64,000 nt of DNA from UBA5066 sp048500275 (GTDB taxonomy: Bacteria > Acidobacteriota > Thermoanaerobaculia > UBA5066): the NCBI GenBank assembly GCA_048500275.1, contig JASNYI010000002.1, positions 744,001 through 808,000 of the forward strand. The letters run 5' to 3'. Position 1 is the stretch's first letter; each line of letters opens with the position of its first letter. Both the position numbers and the translations under genes were made by a program. Shown here one piece after another: positions 45,086 through 53,756 of the stretch. Below the pieces are notes generated by a model. The model was not told the origin of the DNA, ran no database searches, and saw nothing but the letters and a program-made list of their open reading frames with translations.

Positions 45086-46213
45086 ATGATTACGAGGGAC
45101 GAGGTTCTCCGGCTGCTCGCGCCCCACGGGCGCCCCTGCGTGTCTCTTTTCCTCCCGACGCACCGCCACGCGCCCGACAGCGCCCAGGACCCGATCCGCT
45201 TCAAGAACCTCGTGAAGTCCGCGAGGGCCCTGCTCTCCGAAGGGACGTCGAAGGCCGTCGCCGAAGAGGTCCTGAATCGGCTGGAGGCTCTCTCCGCCCC
45301 TGCCTTCTGGAGGGACCAGCTGGACGGGCTGGCGGTTTTCGCCTGCCCGGGGTTCCAGGCGGTCTATCGCCTGCCTCTCTCCCTGCCCGAACGCGCGATC
45401 GTCGCCGACAGCTTTCACGTCCGGCCGATCGTCGGCGCGCTGAAGGCGAATCGCCGCTTCTACGTCCTCGCCGTCAGCCAGAAGAGCGTCACGCTCTACG
45501 AGGGGAGCCCGACCGGGCTCGGTGCGGTCGACCTCCGGGACCTTCCGTCGTCCATGAGAGACGCCCTCGGCGTACCGGAGGGGGGAGCCGGGCTCCAGGC
45601 TCACTCGGTCGGGGGCGGCGACGCGGTCTTCCACGGCGGCGGGGCTCCCGACGAGAATCGAAAGGAGGAGCTGGCGCGGTTTTTCCGGACGATCGACAGG
45701 GCCCTGTGGGAGAGGCTGAGGGACGAGAGGGTCCCGCTCGTCCTGGCGGGGCCGGCGTCCTACTTCCCGATTTACAGGGAGATCAGCAGGTACGCGTACC
45801 TGACGCCCGAGGGCGTGGAGGGAAACGTCGACTCCGCCACGCCCGAGGAGCTCCACTCGAGGGCCTGGCCGGTCGTTCGCGCCGTCTTCTCGGCCGAAGA
45901 GGAGGCCGCCCGGTCCGAGTACGGCCGCCTCGCGTCGTCGCGCCTCTCGACGAGCATCCTGACCGAGGTGACCTCGGCCGCGGTGAAGGGCCGCGTGCGC
46001 AGGCTCTTCGTAGAGGAAGGAAAAGTCCTGTTCGGCAGCCTCGACGCGGAGACGGGAGAGGTGGTCCTCCACGGACGCCAGGAGGGGTCGTCGGACGACG
46101 ACGTCCTGGACGACCTGACGGAGGCGGTCCTCGCGCGCGGGGGCGACGTCCTCGAGCTCCCCGCGGGCAGGATGCCCGACGGGGCGGTTGCGGCGGCGAT
46201 CCTGCGCTGGTAG
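45086..46213 (+). CDS. baeRF-like protein (archaeo-eukaryotic release factor fold)
   Basis: 375 residues from an ATG with GAGGAGG five bases upstream. N-terminal RPCVSLFLPTHRHAPDSAQDPIRFKNLVKSA, then WRDQLDGLAVFACPG and KANRRFYVLAVSQKSVTLYEG, are the pattern of bacterial eRF1-domain proteins (baeRF families). The C-terminal half has VLAGPASYFPIYREIS and a final DVLELPAGRMPDG block. No GGQ peptide-release loop is seen. Members often sit in stress or ribosome-rescue contexts; their activity is unproven. Single gene here. Confidence 0.7.
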   Translation: MITRDEVLRLLAPHGRPCVSLFLPTHRHAPDSAQDPIRFKNLVKSARALLSEGTSKAVAEEVLNRLEALSAPAFWRDQLDGLAVFACPGFQAVYRLPLSLPERAIVADSFHVRPIVGALKANRRFYVLAVSQKSVTLYEGSPTGLGAVDLRDLPSSMRDALGVPEGGAGLQAHSVGGGDAVFHGGGAPDENRKEELARFFRTIDRALWERLRDERVPLVLAGPASYFPIYREISRYAYLTPEGVEGNVDSATPEELHSRAWPVVRAVFSAEEEAARSEYGRLASSRLSTSILTEVTSAAVKGRVRRLFVEEGKVLFGSLDAETGEVVLHGRQEGSSDDDVLDDLTEAVLARGGDVLELPAGRMPDGAVAAAILRW

Positions 46214-46312
46214 CCGGGAGGGGCCGGGGCCCGGCGGCGAACCGGGACGGGAGGCCGGGACCGTGAGACCGGGCTCCCGTTCGGCCCCGCACCGCTATGC
46301 TCGGCGAGTCTC

Positions 46313-46921
46313 ATGGAAACGAGCTTCCTGTCCGCCACGATCCTCCTCGTCCTGATCACCGACCCGCTCGGCAACATCCCGTTCTTCATCTCGGCGCTCC
46401 GCCACGTCCGGCCCGAGCGTCGAAGGATCGTCGTCTTGAGGGAGTGCCTCATCGCCTTCGCGGCGCTCCTCCTCTTTCTCCTCGCGGGGAGGCCGATCCT
46501 CCGGGTCCTCCACCTGAGCGAGGACGCGCTGCGCGTCAGCGGCGGCGTCGTCCTCCTCCTCATCGCCATCCGGATGATCTTCCCGGAGCGTGGCGCGCCG
46601 CCGGGGGCGGAGGAGGGCGCCGGGAAGGAGCCGTTCATCGTCCCGGTCGCGATTCCCCTCATCGCCGGGCCCTCGGCCATGGCGACGGTCCTCCTGATGT
46701 CGACGCCGGACCCCTTGCGGATGCTGTCGCTGGTCGCCTCGCTGACGATCACCATCGCGATCACGGCGGTCGTCTTCGTCTCGAGCACGCGGATCCGGAA
46801 GGCGCTCGGGGAACAGGCGATCACGGCGATGGAGCGCCTCATGGGGCTCGTCCTGACGGCGATCGCCGTGGAGATGGTCCTCGGCGGCGTCGCGAGCTAC
46901 TTCCGGCGCCTGCCGGGCTGA
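46313..46921 (+). CDS. MarC family membrane protein
   Basis: 202 residues with six membrane helices. N-terminal LLVLITDPLGNIPFFISALR and the central FIVPVAIPLIAGPSAMATVLL are the MarC/UPF0056 signatures. Despite the name, the family is no longer thought to confer multiple antibiotic resistance, and its transport role is unknown. It precedes the seven-gene radical SAM operon by 14 bp and could be its first gene. Confidence 0.9.
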   Translation: METSFLSATILLVLITDPLGNIPFFISALRHVRPERRRIVVLRECLIAFAALLLFLLAGRPILRVLHLSEDALRVSGGVVLLLIAIRMIFPERGAPPGAEEGAGKEPFIVPVAIPLIAGPSAMATVLLMSTPDPLRMLSLVASLTITIAITAVVFVSSTRIRKALGEQAITAMERLMGLVLTAIAVEMVLGGVASYFRRLPG

Positions 46922-46935
46922 TAGAGTTTCGGCTC

Positions 46936-47283
46936 ATGAAGCCGAAGCTGACTGAGGCCGAGGGGGTCCGCCTCCTCCGGGAGGAGTTCGAGAAGGCCGG
47001 GCTTTCCATCCGCGAGGGGGAGCCTTTCGAGGTCGCCGGGACGGTCCTGTCCCTCGATGGGTTCGACCCGGAACGGCGCGTCGGGTTCGAGTTCGTGACG
47101 GCGGAGGCCGGGGACCGCGGCTCGTTCGGCGAGAACGTCGTCGCGGCGCTCGAGGAGAAGCTGGGGCGCGGCGAGGCGCACCTCCTCCTCGTCGACGAGT
47201 GGGACGTGGAGGAGCCGGAAGAGCTGCGCTTCGCGGCGCGGCGCTTTCTCGCCGAGCTGCGGTCCCGCGGGGCGCTGCCGTGA
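46936..47283 (+). CDS. small soluble protein, first gene of the radical SAM operon
   Basis: 115 residues, no signal. Charged, with LTEAEGVRLLREEFEKAGL at the start, VGFEFVTAE in the centre and LLLVDEWDVEEPEELRFAARRFL at the end. The strands and the final Asp-Glu pair hint at a nuclease-like or adaptor fold, but I recognise no family. The stop overlaps the GTG of the next gene, so it is coupled to the operon 46936-53595. Confidence 0.6.
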   Translation: MKPKLTEAEGVRLLREEFEKAGLSIREGEPFEVAGTVLSLDGFDPERRVGFEFVTAEAGDRGSFGENVVAALEEKLGRGEAHLLLVDEWDVEEPEELRFAARRFLAELRSRGALP

Positions 47284-48578
47284 CCTACCGCGTCGCGGAC
47301 TTCCAGGCCCGGGCGGCGGCCCGCCTGACGGAGCTGCGCGGGGAGAGGTCGCGCCTCGCCGAGCTGCGCCGGCGGCACGACGCGCGGCGCGCGGAGCTGG
47401 TGCAGCGGCGGGAGGCCTCGCTCGACGAGCTGACGACGGCGCTCCTCCCGGCCCTCTCCGGCGCGGACCTCGCGACGGCGGCCCGGCTCACGGGGTTCCC
47501 GGGCCTCGTCCAGAGGGACTTCCCGGGGCAGGCCGAGGGCGAGAGGTCGAGGCTGACGGCGCGGATCGCCGAGATCGAGGCGGACCCGCGCTTCAGGGAT
47601 CGCCGCCTCCTTCGCGACCCGGGCGTAGGCACCCTCACTCGGGCCATCGCGGAGCTGCAGGAGTTCCGGGAGCCGTTCGCCGCCGTCGTGGAACGCTGCC
47701 GACACCCGCGCCTCCCGCGCCTCCTCGAGACGGGCTACGGCACGTCCCGCTACGCCGTCCCGTTCTGGAGGACGAGCTACTACGCCGACTGGAAGGCCGG
47801 CGACGAGATCCTCGAGCGCTTCCCCGGGAAGAAGGAGTTCGCCGAGGTCCTCGCCGAGTACCTCGAAGCGGTCCGGACGCTCGAGACCTACGACCCGAAG
47901 CTCTCGTCACTGAAGGCCGAGTTCACCTCGGGCCTCATGCTCGAGGACGAGATGGAGGCCTCGAGGCAGGGGCTCGAGAGCCTCGTGCCGCGCTGGCTCG
48001 GCCTCGCGCGCATCGCGCTCGCCGAGCACCTCGAGGCGCTCCCCGAGGAGTCGCTCGGCGACGTCCTCGTGAACGTCCCCGCGCTCGAGACGACGGTGAA
48101 GAAGTGGAAGGGGCTCGACCACCAGGTGCGCTACCTCGACTCGATCCGCGAGCTGCAGGTCGAGCCGGCGTGCGACCATGTCGACGCGGAGATCGCCAAG
48201 CTCCGGAAGGAGAGCCTCAAGTACCAGCGGCCGAAGAATGCCGGGACCGTCTTCCCGGCCGAGGCCTTCGAGCGGCGCTTCGACCCGTCGCGGACGGAGA
48301 AGCTGCGGAAGCGGGTCTCCCGGATCGGCGAGGCCCAGGAGCGTGTCGCCAGCTTCGACCGCTACGAGCGCGGCTCCTTCGCGACGGATTTCCTCTGGTG
48401 GGACCTCGTCACCGACGGAAGGATCGACGGGGACTTCATCCCGGAGGTGAGGGCGCACCACGAGGCCCACCCCGGAGCCCGCTTCGAGCGGAGCCTCGAC
48501 GACGGAGACCTCGCGGCCGCGGGCGCGGCCTCGTTCTCGTCGGGCTCCTCACGCGACAGCTTCCTCGACGCCTCCTGA
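47280..48578 (+). CDS. coiled-coil protein of unknown function
   Basis: 432 residues from a GTG inside GTGA. Residues 8-60 are a predicted coiled coil (ARLTELRGERSRLAELRRRH). A middle globular part (130-300) contains YGTSRYAVPFWRTSYYADWKAGDEI and a tryptophan-lysine rich TTVKKWKGLDHQVRYLDSI. The end is polar and serine-rich. No signal or membrane helix. Immediately upstream (one base) of the glycosyltransferase-like gene. Unknown function; likely a partner of the radical SAM or glycosyltransferase proteins. Confidence 0.65.
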   Translation: MTYRVADFQARAAARLTELRGERSRLAELRRRHDARRAELVQRREASLDELTTALLPALSGADLATAARLTGFPGLVQRDFPGQAEGERSRLTARIAEIEADPRFRDRRLLRDPGVGTLTRAIAELQEFREPFAAVVERCRHPRLPRLLETGYGTSRYAVPFWRTSYYADWKAGDEILERFPGKKEFAEVLAEYLEAVRTLETYDPKLSSLKAEFTSGLMLEDEMEASRQGLESLVPRWLGLARIALAEHLEALPEESLGDVLVNVPALETTVKKWKGLDHQVRYLDSIRELQVEPACDHVDAEIAKLRKESLKYQRPKNAGTVFPAEAFERRFDPSRTEKLRKRVSRIGEAQERVASFDRYERGSFATDFLWWDLVTDGRIDGDFIPEVRAHHEAHPGARFERSLDDGDLAAAGAASFSSGSSRDSFLDAS

Positions 48579-48579
48579 C

Positions 48580-50226
48580 GTGGCGAAGACCCTGCGGATC
48601 GTCGCCTACGCGGTGAACGGCGCCGGCGCCGGGCACCTGCAGCGCCTCACGGCGATCTGCCGCTGGGTGAGGCGCTACGCCGGCTACTGCGGGGCCTCCT
48701 GCGAGGTCTTCTTCCTGACCTCGAGCGAGGCCGACGGCTTCCTCTTCCACGAGGGGTTCGCGTCGTTCAAGCTCCCCTCGAAGACGTCCGTCACGTCGGC
48801 CGGCATCGACAAGCTCGCCTACCTCGCGCTCGCCAAGCAGTGGGTGTGGCACTCGCTCGGGCTCCTCCGGCCCGACGTCCTCGTCGTCGACACGTTCCCG
48901 AACGGCTCGTTCGGCGAGCTGGTCTCGGCGCTCGACCTGGCGCGGAACCGGGTCTTCGTCTACCGCCCGGTGAAGGACGAGTTCGCCCGGCGGGCCGACT
49001 TCCAGGCGATGCTGCCGCTCTACGAGAGGATCCTCGTCCCCGAGAGCGAGGACGCGGCGAAGGTGGTCGTACCGGAGAAGGCGAAGTCCGCGGTGAGATT
49101 CACGGGGCCGACGATGGTCCGCGAGCGGGTGGAGCTTCGTTCGCGCGAAGAGGGGCGTGCCCGGTTCGGCGTCCCCGACGGCCGGCTCGCGGTCCTCGTC
49201 TCGGCCGGGGGCGGCGGCGACCCGACCGCGGAGGCCGACCTTCGTCGCGCCACCCGCGTCCTCCTCGCGCACGGCGAGGTGCAGGTCGTCCTCGCCGCGG
49301 GGCCGCTCTACCGGGGCGAGCGGTGGGGCGGCGAGCGGATCACCTGGATCTCAGAGCCCGCCCTCGCCGAGTGGCTCCCGGCGTTCGACTTCGCGGTGGC
49401 CGCGGCGGGCTACAACACCGTCCTCGAGCTGATGCACGCGGGGATTCCGGCCGTCTTCCTGCCGCAGGAGAAGGTCGCCGACGAGCAGGACCGCCGCGCG
49501 GCGGCTGCCGCGGAGGCGGGTGCGGCCGCGATCGTGGGCGGGGCGGGAGAACGCGCCGGCCTCGAGGCCGCCGTCTCGCTCTTCCTCGACGCGGGAGAGA
49601 GGGCGCGGGCGGCGGAGAAGGCGCGCGCCCTCGTGCCGCGAAACCACGCGCGCGACGCAGCGGCCGAGATTCTCGAGCTCGTGCTTCCCGCCCACGAGGT
49701 CGCGACGGCCGAGGCCGCGGTCGACGACGGCCTCCTCGTGGCGGCGCGCGAGCTCGGCGTGCCGCTGGAGGGCTTCTACGAGCTGGTGCAGGCGCTCGTC
49801 CCGGCCGCCGGTCCCTCGCGCGCCTCGCGGAACGGAAGCGGGGCGGAGAAGAGGGCGTCGGAAGCCGCGGCCGGCCTCGCGCGGCAGGCCGTCGCGGCGG
49901 GGGTCCCGGCGGTCCACGCACTTCGGCTCCTCGTCCCGCTCCAGAAGAGGCTCCTCCGGGGAGCGCTCGAGGAGCGGGTCGACGGCACGGCGCGGGTCCT
50001 CGCGGCGCTCGCCCCGTTCTCGGAATGGGGCGCGGCGCTCCACCTCGTCAAGAGCCTCTCCCCGGCGCGCGAGGCAACGGCGCTCGAGGTGTCGACGGAG
50101 CTCGAGGCGTTCGTCGGCCGTTTCGGAGGCGTGGCCGGGGGGCTGGCGCAGGCGGTGGCCGCGCTCGCGTCGGCCGAGACCGGCGACGCGCGCGCGCTCC
50201 GGGCGCTCGTCGGCGGGCGCGGGTGA
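48580..50226 (+). CDS. GT28/MurG-like glycosyltransferase
   Basis: 548 residues from a GTG. N-terminal Rossmann half: RIVAYAVNGAGAGHLQRLTAI (the GxGH loop of GT-B enzymes). C-terminal half: VSAGGGGDP, ITWISEPALAEWLPAFDFAV, then AAAGYNTVLELMHAGIPAVFLPQE, the UDP-sugar-binding block of MurG/MGT-type enzymes. The last 170 residues are an alpha-helical extension not found in MurG. It may be a predicted glycosyltransferase of the COG4671 type. Within the operon it lies directly upstream of three radical SAM genes. Confidence 0.75.
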   Translation: MAKTLRIVAYAVNGAGAGHLQRLTAICRWVRRYAGYCGASCEVFFLTSSEADGFLFHEGFASFKLPSKTSVTSAGIDKLAYLALAKQWVWHSLGLLRPDVLVVDTFPNGSFGELVSALDLARNRVFVYRPVKDEFARRADFQAMLPLYERILVPESEDAAKVVVPEKAKSAVRFTGPTMVRERVELRSREEGRARFGVPDGRLAVLVSAGGGGDPTAEADLRRATRVLLAHGEVQVVLAAGPLYRGERWGGERITWISEPALAEWLPAFDFAVAAAGYNTVLELMHAGIPAVFLPQEKVADEQDRRAAAAAEAGAAAIVGGAGERAGLEAAVSLFLDAGERARAAEKARALVPRNHARDAAAEILELVLPAHEVATAEAAVDDGLLVAARELGVPLEGFYELVQALVPAAGPSRASRNGSGAEKRASEAAAGLARQAVAAGVPAVHALRLLVPLQKRLLRGALEERVDGTARVLAALAPFSEWGAALHLVKSLSPAREATALEVSTELEAFVGRFGGVAGGLAQAVAALASAETGDARALRALVGGRG

Positions 50227-50236
50227 GCGGGAAGAC

Positions 50237-51313
50237 GTGTTGAAGCGGCGCGACCTGACGCTCGCCGGGATCGACGCGGGCGTGCCCGTCTCCGGCCCCG
50301 AGACGGTCCACGTCGACCTGGTGAACGCCTGCAACACGAACTGCATCACCTGCTGGGACCACTCGCCCCTCCTCGACGCGCCTCGGCCCCCCGCCTGGAA
50401 GGGCCGCCGCGTACGGACGGAGGACGTCGAGCGGCTACTCGAAGACCTGGACGAGCTGGGCGGCCTCCGCAACGTCATCCTCTCCGGGATGGGGGAGCCG
50501 TTCCTCCACCCCGGGATCGCGGACGTGATCGCCGCGGTGAAGAGGCGCCCCCTCCACCTGACGGTCATCACGAATCTCCTCCTCGCCGACGTCGGGACCG
50601 TCCTCGGCCTCGGCGTCGACCAGCTCCTCGTCGGGATCCACGCGGCGTCGCGCGAGGCCTACGAGGCGTTCCACCCCTCTTTCAAGAACGGCGAGTGGGA
50701 GACGCTCCTCGGGAAGCTCCGGGCCTTCCGGGACGCGGGGCGGCGATTCAAGCAGGTCCACGTGATCTGTTCGGTGAACGCCCACGAGCTGCCGGAGATG
50801 GTCTCCCTCGCGGCGGAGATGAACGCCGCGTCCGTGACGTTCAAGCGGGCGAGCCTGAAGGGAGGAACGGAGAGCTGCGGGCTCGACGAGGCCGTGCGCC
50901 GAAGGCTTCTCGAAGAGGGCGTGCCGAGGGCGCGCGAGGCCGCGGCGCGCCTCGGCGTCGAGACGAATCTCGACGTCCTCGAACGGCAGCTCGCCTCGCC
51001 GGGAGACGAGACGACGCCGGTCGGCGACCCGGGCTGCTTCATGGGCTTCGCCTACGCGCGGGTCACGGTGGACCGGGAGGTCCTCTACTGCTGCGACCCG
51101 TCGATCCGCGTCGGCTCGCTCGCCGAGGGCACGCGCTTCGGCGACCTCTGGCGCGGCGCCGCGTGGCAGGGACTCCGGGACCGGCTCCGGGCCGGGGAGA
51201 GCTTTCCCGGCTGCGCGCAGTGCGGCAAGTACAACCAGAACGTGGCCCTCGGGCGGGCCTTCGAGTCCCGGTACGGGACCGGACGCCTCCTCGAGGTGAC
51301 GGGGCGCGCGTGA
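50237..51313 (+). CDS. radical SAM protein 1, with SPASM-like C-terminus
   Basis: 358 residues from a GTG at 50237 (or TTG at 50240). The cluster motif is Cys32-x3-Cys36-x2-Cys39 (ACNTNCITCWD). GMGEPFLHPG is the SAM-binding GGE-like motif, and further strand blocks are LTVITNLL and VGIHAASREAYEAF. Near the C-terminus CFMGFAYARVTVDREVLYCC is followed by GSLAEGTRFGDLW and CAQCGKYN, the arrangement of SPASM/twitch auxiliary clusters. SPASM enzymes modify peptides or anaerobically mature sulfatases; the substrate here is unknown. Confidence 0.85.
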   Translation: MLKRRDLTLAGIDAGVPVSGPETVHVDLVNACNTNCITCWDHSPLLDAPRPPAWKGRRVRTEDVERLLEDLDELGGLRNVILSGMGEPFLHPGIADVIAAVKRRPLHLTVITNLLLADVGTVLGLGVDQLLVGIHAASREAYEAFHPSFKNGEWETLLGKLRAFRDAGRRFKQVHVICSVNAHELPEMVSLAAEMNAASVTFKRASLKGGTESCGLDEAVRRRLLEEGVPRAREAAARLGVETNLDVLERQLASPGDETTPVGDPGCFMGFAYARVTVDREVLYCCDPSIRVGSLAEGTRFGDLWRGAAWQGLRDRLRAGESFPGCAQCGKYNQNVALGRAFESRYGTGRLLEVTGRA

Positions 51314-52209
51314 GGAGGCCGACCGTCGAGTGGCAGGTCGCGGGGGCGTGCAACTACGACTGCTCGTACTGCATCCAGAGCCCGAAGCACCGGGTCGGGG
51401 CCCCCTCCCGCGAGACGGTCGACGGGCTCCTCTCCTTCCTCGCGTCTCTCCCGGGGCGGTGGGAGGTGAAGATGAGCGGCGGGGAGCCGTTCGCCTTCCC
51501 GCTCTTCCTCCCGCGAATCGTTCCGGGACTCGTCGAGGAGACGCCCCACACCGTCTCCGTCCTGACGAACCTCTCGGCGCCCCTCTCCGCCCTCGAGCGC
51601 TTCGCCCGCGCGACGCGCGGCCGGCTCGGGATCGTGAGCGCGAGCCTCCACCTCGAGTCCGCGACGGTCGCGGCGTTCGTCGCGAAGGCCCTCCGACTCC
51701 GGGAGTGGATCGGGGAGGGCCCGTCTCTCGTCGTGAACTCCGTCCTCGTCCCGGGGCGCCTCGGGGAGCTCCTCGAGGCGCGAGAGGCCGTGGAGGCCGC
51801 CGGCCTCCCGTTCTTCCCCCAGGTGATGAAGGTGAAGGGGGGCGTCCACGACTACTCCGAAGCCGACCGACTCCTCCTCCCGCGGTTCCTCGGAGCCGGC
51901 GGCGACCCGCGCCGCGAGAACCGCGCCCCGAGCTATCTCGGCCGCCGGTGCTGGAGCGGCGTCGACTACCTCGTCCTGACGCAGGAGGGCGACGCCTGGA
52001 GCTGCCGGACGGCGAAGCGCTTCGGCGAGGGCTTCCTCGGGAACGCCCTGAGCGGCGGAATCCGCCTCGCGGAAGGGCCTCGCCCCTGCGCCTACACGAT
52101 CTGCCCCTGCACCGTTCCCGCGAACCGGGGGATGGTCGAGGGAATCGGGGCGGGAGCAGCGCGAGCCGAGGGAGCCGACGGCCCCGCGGCCGTGGTGGAG
52201 CGCGCGTGA
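51310..52209 (+). CDS. radical SAM protein 2
   Basis: 299 residues, GTG inside GTGA. Cluster motif Cys14-x3-Cys18-x2-Cys21 (ACNYDCSYC), SAM motif KMSGGEPF, strand block VSVLTNLSAPL and SASLHLES. C-terminal cysteines: GRRCWSGVDYLVLTQEGDAW, SCRT, then RPCAYTICPCTVPANRGM, which would fit an auxiliary cluster. It is a close paralogue of radical SAM protein 3. The reaction is unknown. Confidence 0.85.
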   Translation: MRRPTVEWQVAGACNYDCSYCIQSPKHRVGAPSRETVDGLLSFLASLPGRWEVKMSGGEPFAFPLFLPRIVPGLVEETPHTVSVLTNLSAPLSALERFARATRGRLGIVSASLHLESATVAAFVAKALRLREWIGEGPSLVVNSVLVPGRLGELLEAREAVEAAGLPFFPQVMKVKGGVHDYSEADRLLLPRFLGAGGDPRRENRAPSYLGRRCWSGVDYLVLTQEGDAWSCRTAKRFGEGFLGNALSGGIRLAEGPRPCAYTICPCTVPANRGMVEGIGAGAARAEGADGPAAVVERA

Positions 52210-53105
52210 TGCAGCCCCCGCCGCGCCCGTCCGAGGGGGTCGTCAGCTGGAACGTCGGCACGGCGTGCAACTACCGCTGCCCCTACTGCACGCAGCGCGA
52301 CAAGCGCGACCGGACCCTCCTGGCGGACGAGACGGAGAGGTACCTCGCCGCGTTCGCGCGCCTTCCGGGCCGATGGGAGGTGAAGCTCTCCGGCGGCGAG
52401 CCGTTCGTCCACCCGGACCTCGACACGATCGTCTCCGGCCTCGCCGCCCTCGGCCACAGGGTCTCCGTCGTCACGAACCTCTCCGCCTCGCGGGAACGCC
52501 TCGCGTCGTTCGTCGCGGCGGCGAGCGGGCGGGTCGGCGTCTTCTCGGCGAGCCTTCACCTTCCCTTCGTCCCCGACGCCCGCGCCTTCGCGGCGAAGGC
52601 CCGGTTCGTGGAGGAGCTCCTCCACGCCGCGGCCGACCCCACGCTGCCGCGCCCGAGCCTCTCCGTCACGACCGTGGCGACGCGCGAGGCGCTTCCGCGG
52701 CTTCTCGACCTGGCGCGGCTCTTCGCGGACGCCGGCCTCAGGTTCAAGGTCCAGCCGGAGAAGCAGAACTCGCGGGTCGTCGCCTACACCGACGACGAGC
52801 GGGCGCTCCTCCTCTCTCTCGGCGGTCACAACCTCACCGGCGAGATCGAGCACCGCTACCTCGGCCGCCCCTGCTGGGCCGGGGCCTTCTCGATGGTCCT
52901 CGACGAGAGGGGCGAGGCGTGGCGCTGCTACCCGGCGCGAAAGGCCCGGCGCGACCGTCTCGGCTCCTTTCTCGAGGAGGGGTTCACGCTCGCGCCCGCG
53001 CCCACCCCCTGCACCTACGAAACCTGCCACTGCACCGTCCCGATCGCCCGGGGGATGATGTGGCGAAGCCCCGAGGAGACGCGCCATGCGCTACAAGACC
53101 TTTAG
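52209..53105 (+). CDS. radical SAM protein 3
   Basis: 298 residues, with the ATG overlapping the previous stop (TGATG). Cluster motif Cys20-x3-Cys24-x2-Cys27 (ACNYRCPYC), SAM motif KLSGGEPF, strand block VSVVTNLSAS, SASLHLPF. The C-terminal GRPCWAGAFSMV, WRCYPAR and TPCTYETCHCTVPIARGM repeat the pattern of protein 2. The pair looks like a gene duplication. Its 3' end overlaps the next gene by 20 bases. Confidence 0.85.
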   Translation: MQPPPRPSEGVVSWNVGTACNYRCPYCTQRDKRDRTLLADETERYLAAFARLPGRWEVKLSGGEPFVHPDLDTIVSGLAALGHRVSVVTNLSASRERLASFVAAASGRVGVFSASLHLPFVPDARAFAAKARFVEELLHAAADPTLPRPSLSVTTVATREALPRLLDLARLFADAGLRFKVQPEKQNSRVVAYTDDERALLLSLGGHNLTGEIEHRYLGRPCWAGAFSMVLDERGEAWRCYPARKARRDRLGSFLEEGFTLAPAPTPCTYETCHCTVPIARGMMWRSPEETRHALQDL

Positions 53106-53595
53106 GAACCTCGTCGTCGCCGGTGTCGTCTGCGTGGGCGCCGGCGGCCTCTATCTCGTCTCGCGAGGAGGAAGCGAACCGGAGACGGCCTCGTACATCG
53201 CCCCCGACCCGAATCCCGCCCCGGCGCCGCGACGGGTCGCGGACGTCCCGCCGCCGGCGCTCCCGCAGCCGTCCGACGCGACGGACGCCTCGCCCGACGC
53301 CCTCCGGCCCATGGACCGCGAGATCCTCGCCCGCGTCGCGCAGGGGATCTCCGGGGGCAAAGGGAAGGACGCGATCAAGGGGCGCCCCTGGAAGGTGAAC
53401 CTCTACCAGGACGCGGGCCACTCCCGCGTGAACCGGCTGAAGATCGACCTCGACCGCGACGACAGGTGGGACGAGAAGTGGACGTTCCTCACGGACGGCG
53501 GAAGCGAGGTCGTCAAGCGGCAGGTCGCGCCGGGCGACGACGAGTCGTACACGGACGAGTACCTCCTCGACGGGGAGCGCTGGAGGCGCAGGTAG
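53086..53595 (+). CDS. small anchored protein closing the radical SAM operon
   Basis: 169 residues. One N-terminal membrane helix (8-25, NLVVAGVVCVGAGGLYLV), a Pro-rich linker (40-65), and a C-terminal domain (about 75-169) with KVNLYQDAGHSRVNRLKIDLDR, then DRWDEKWTF. The aspartate-rich DLDRDDRWDEKW resembles a calcium-binding loop but lacks a full EF-hand. It overlaps the third radical SAM gene by 20 bases, so it belongs to the operon. Family unknown; it could be the exported substrate or an anchor. Confidence 0.65.
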   Translation: MRYKTFRNLVVAGVVCVGAGGLYLVSRGGSEPETASYIAPDPNPAPAPRRVADVPPPALPQPSDATDASPDALRPMDREILARVAQGISGGKGKDAIKGRPWKVNLYQDAGHSRVNRLKIDLDRDDRWDEKWTFLTDGGSEVVKRQVAPGDDESYTDEYLLDGERWRRR

Positions 53596-53756
53596 ATTTC
53601 GGTCGGAAAGGAGGATGCCGGAGGTCGGCGCGGGCGGGGTGCGGAAGGGAGAGCCTCCCTTACCTCGTCCCGGGGGTAAGATCACTTGTCGACCCGTCGG
53701 ATCGAAGTCCGAGCTCCCCGGGAACCCGAACCCGACGGGCCTGGAAGGAGAGTTCG

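Noticed and set aside
46313..46921. MarC as a multidrug-resistance determinant
   Set aside because: The family name is historic; no resistance role follows from the sequence.
46936..53595. RiPP (modified peptide) cluster
   Set aside because: No short precursor gene, leader-binding (RRE) domain, protease or dedicated exporter is visible, although radical SAM genes are present.
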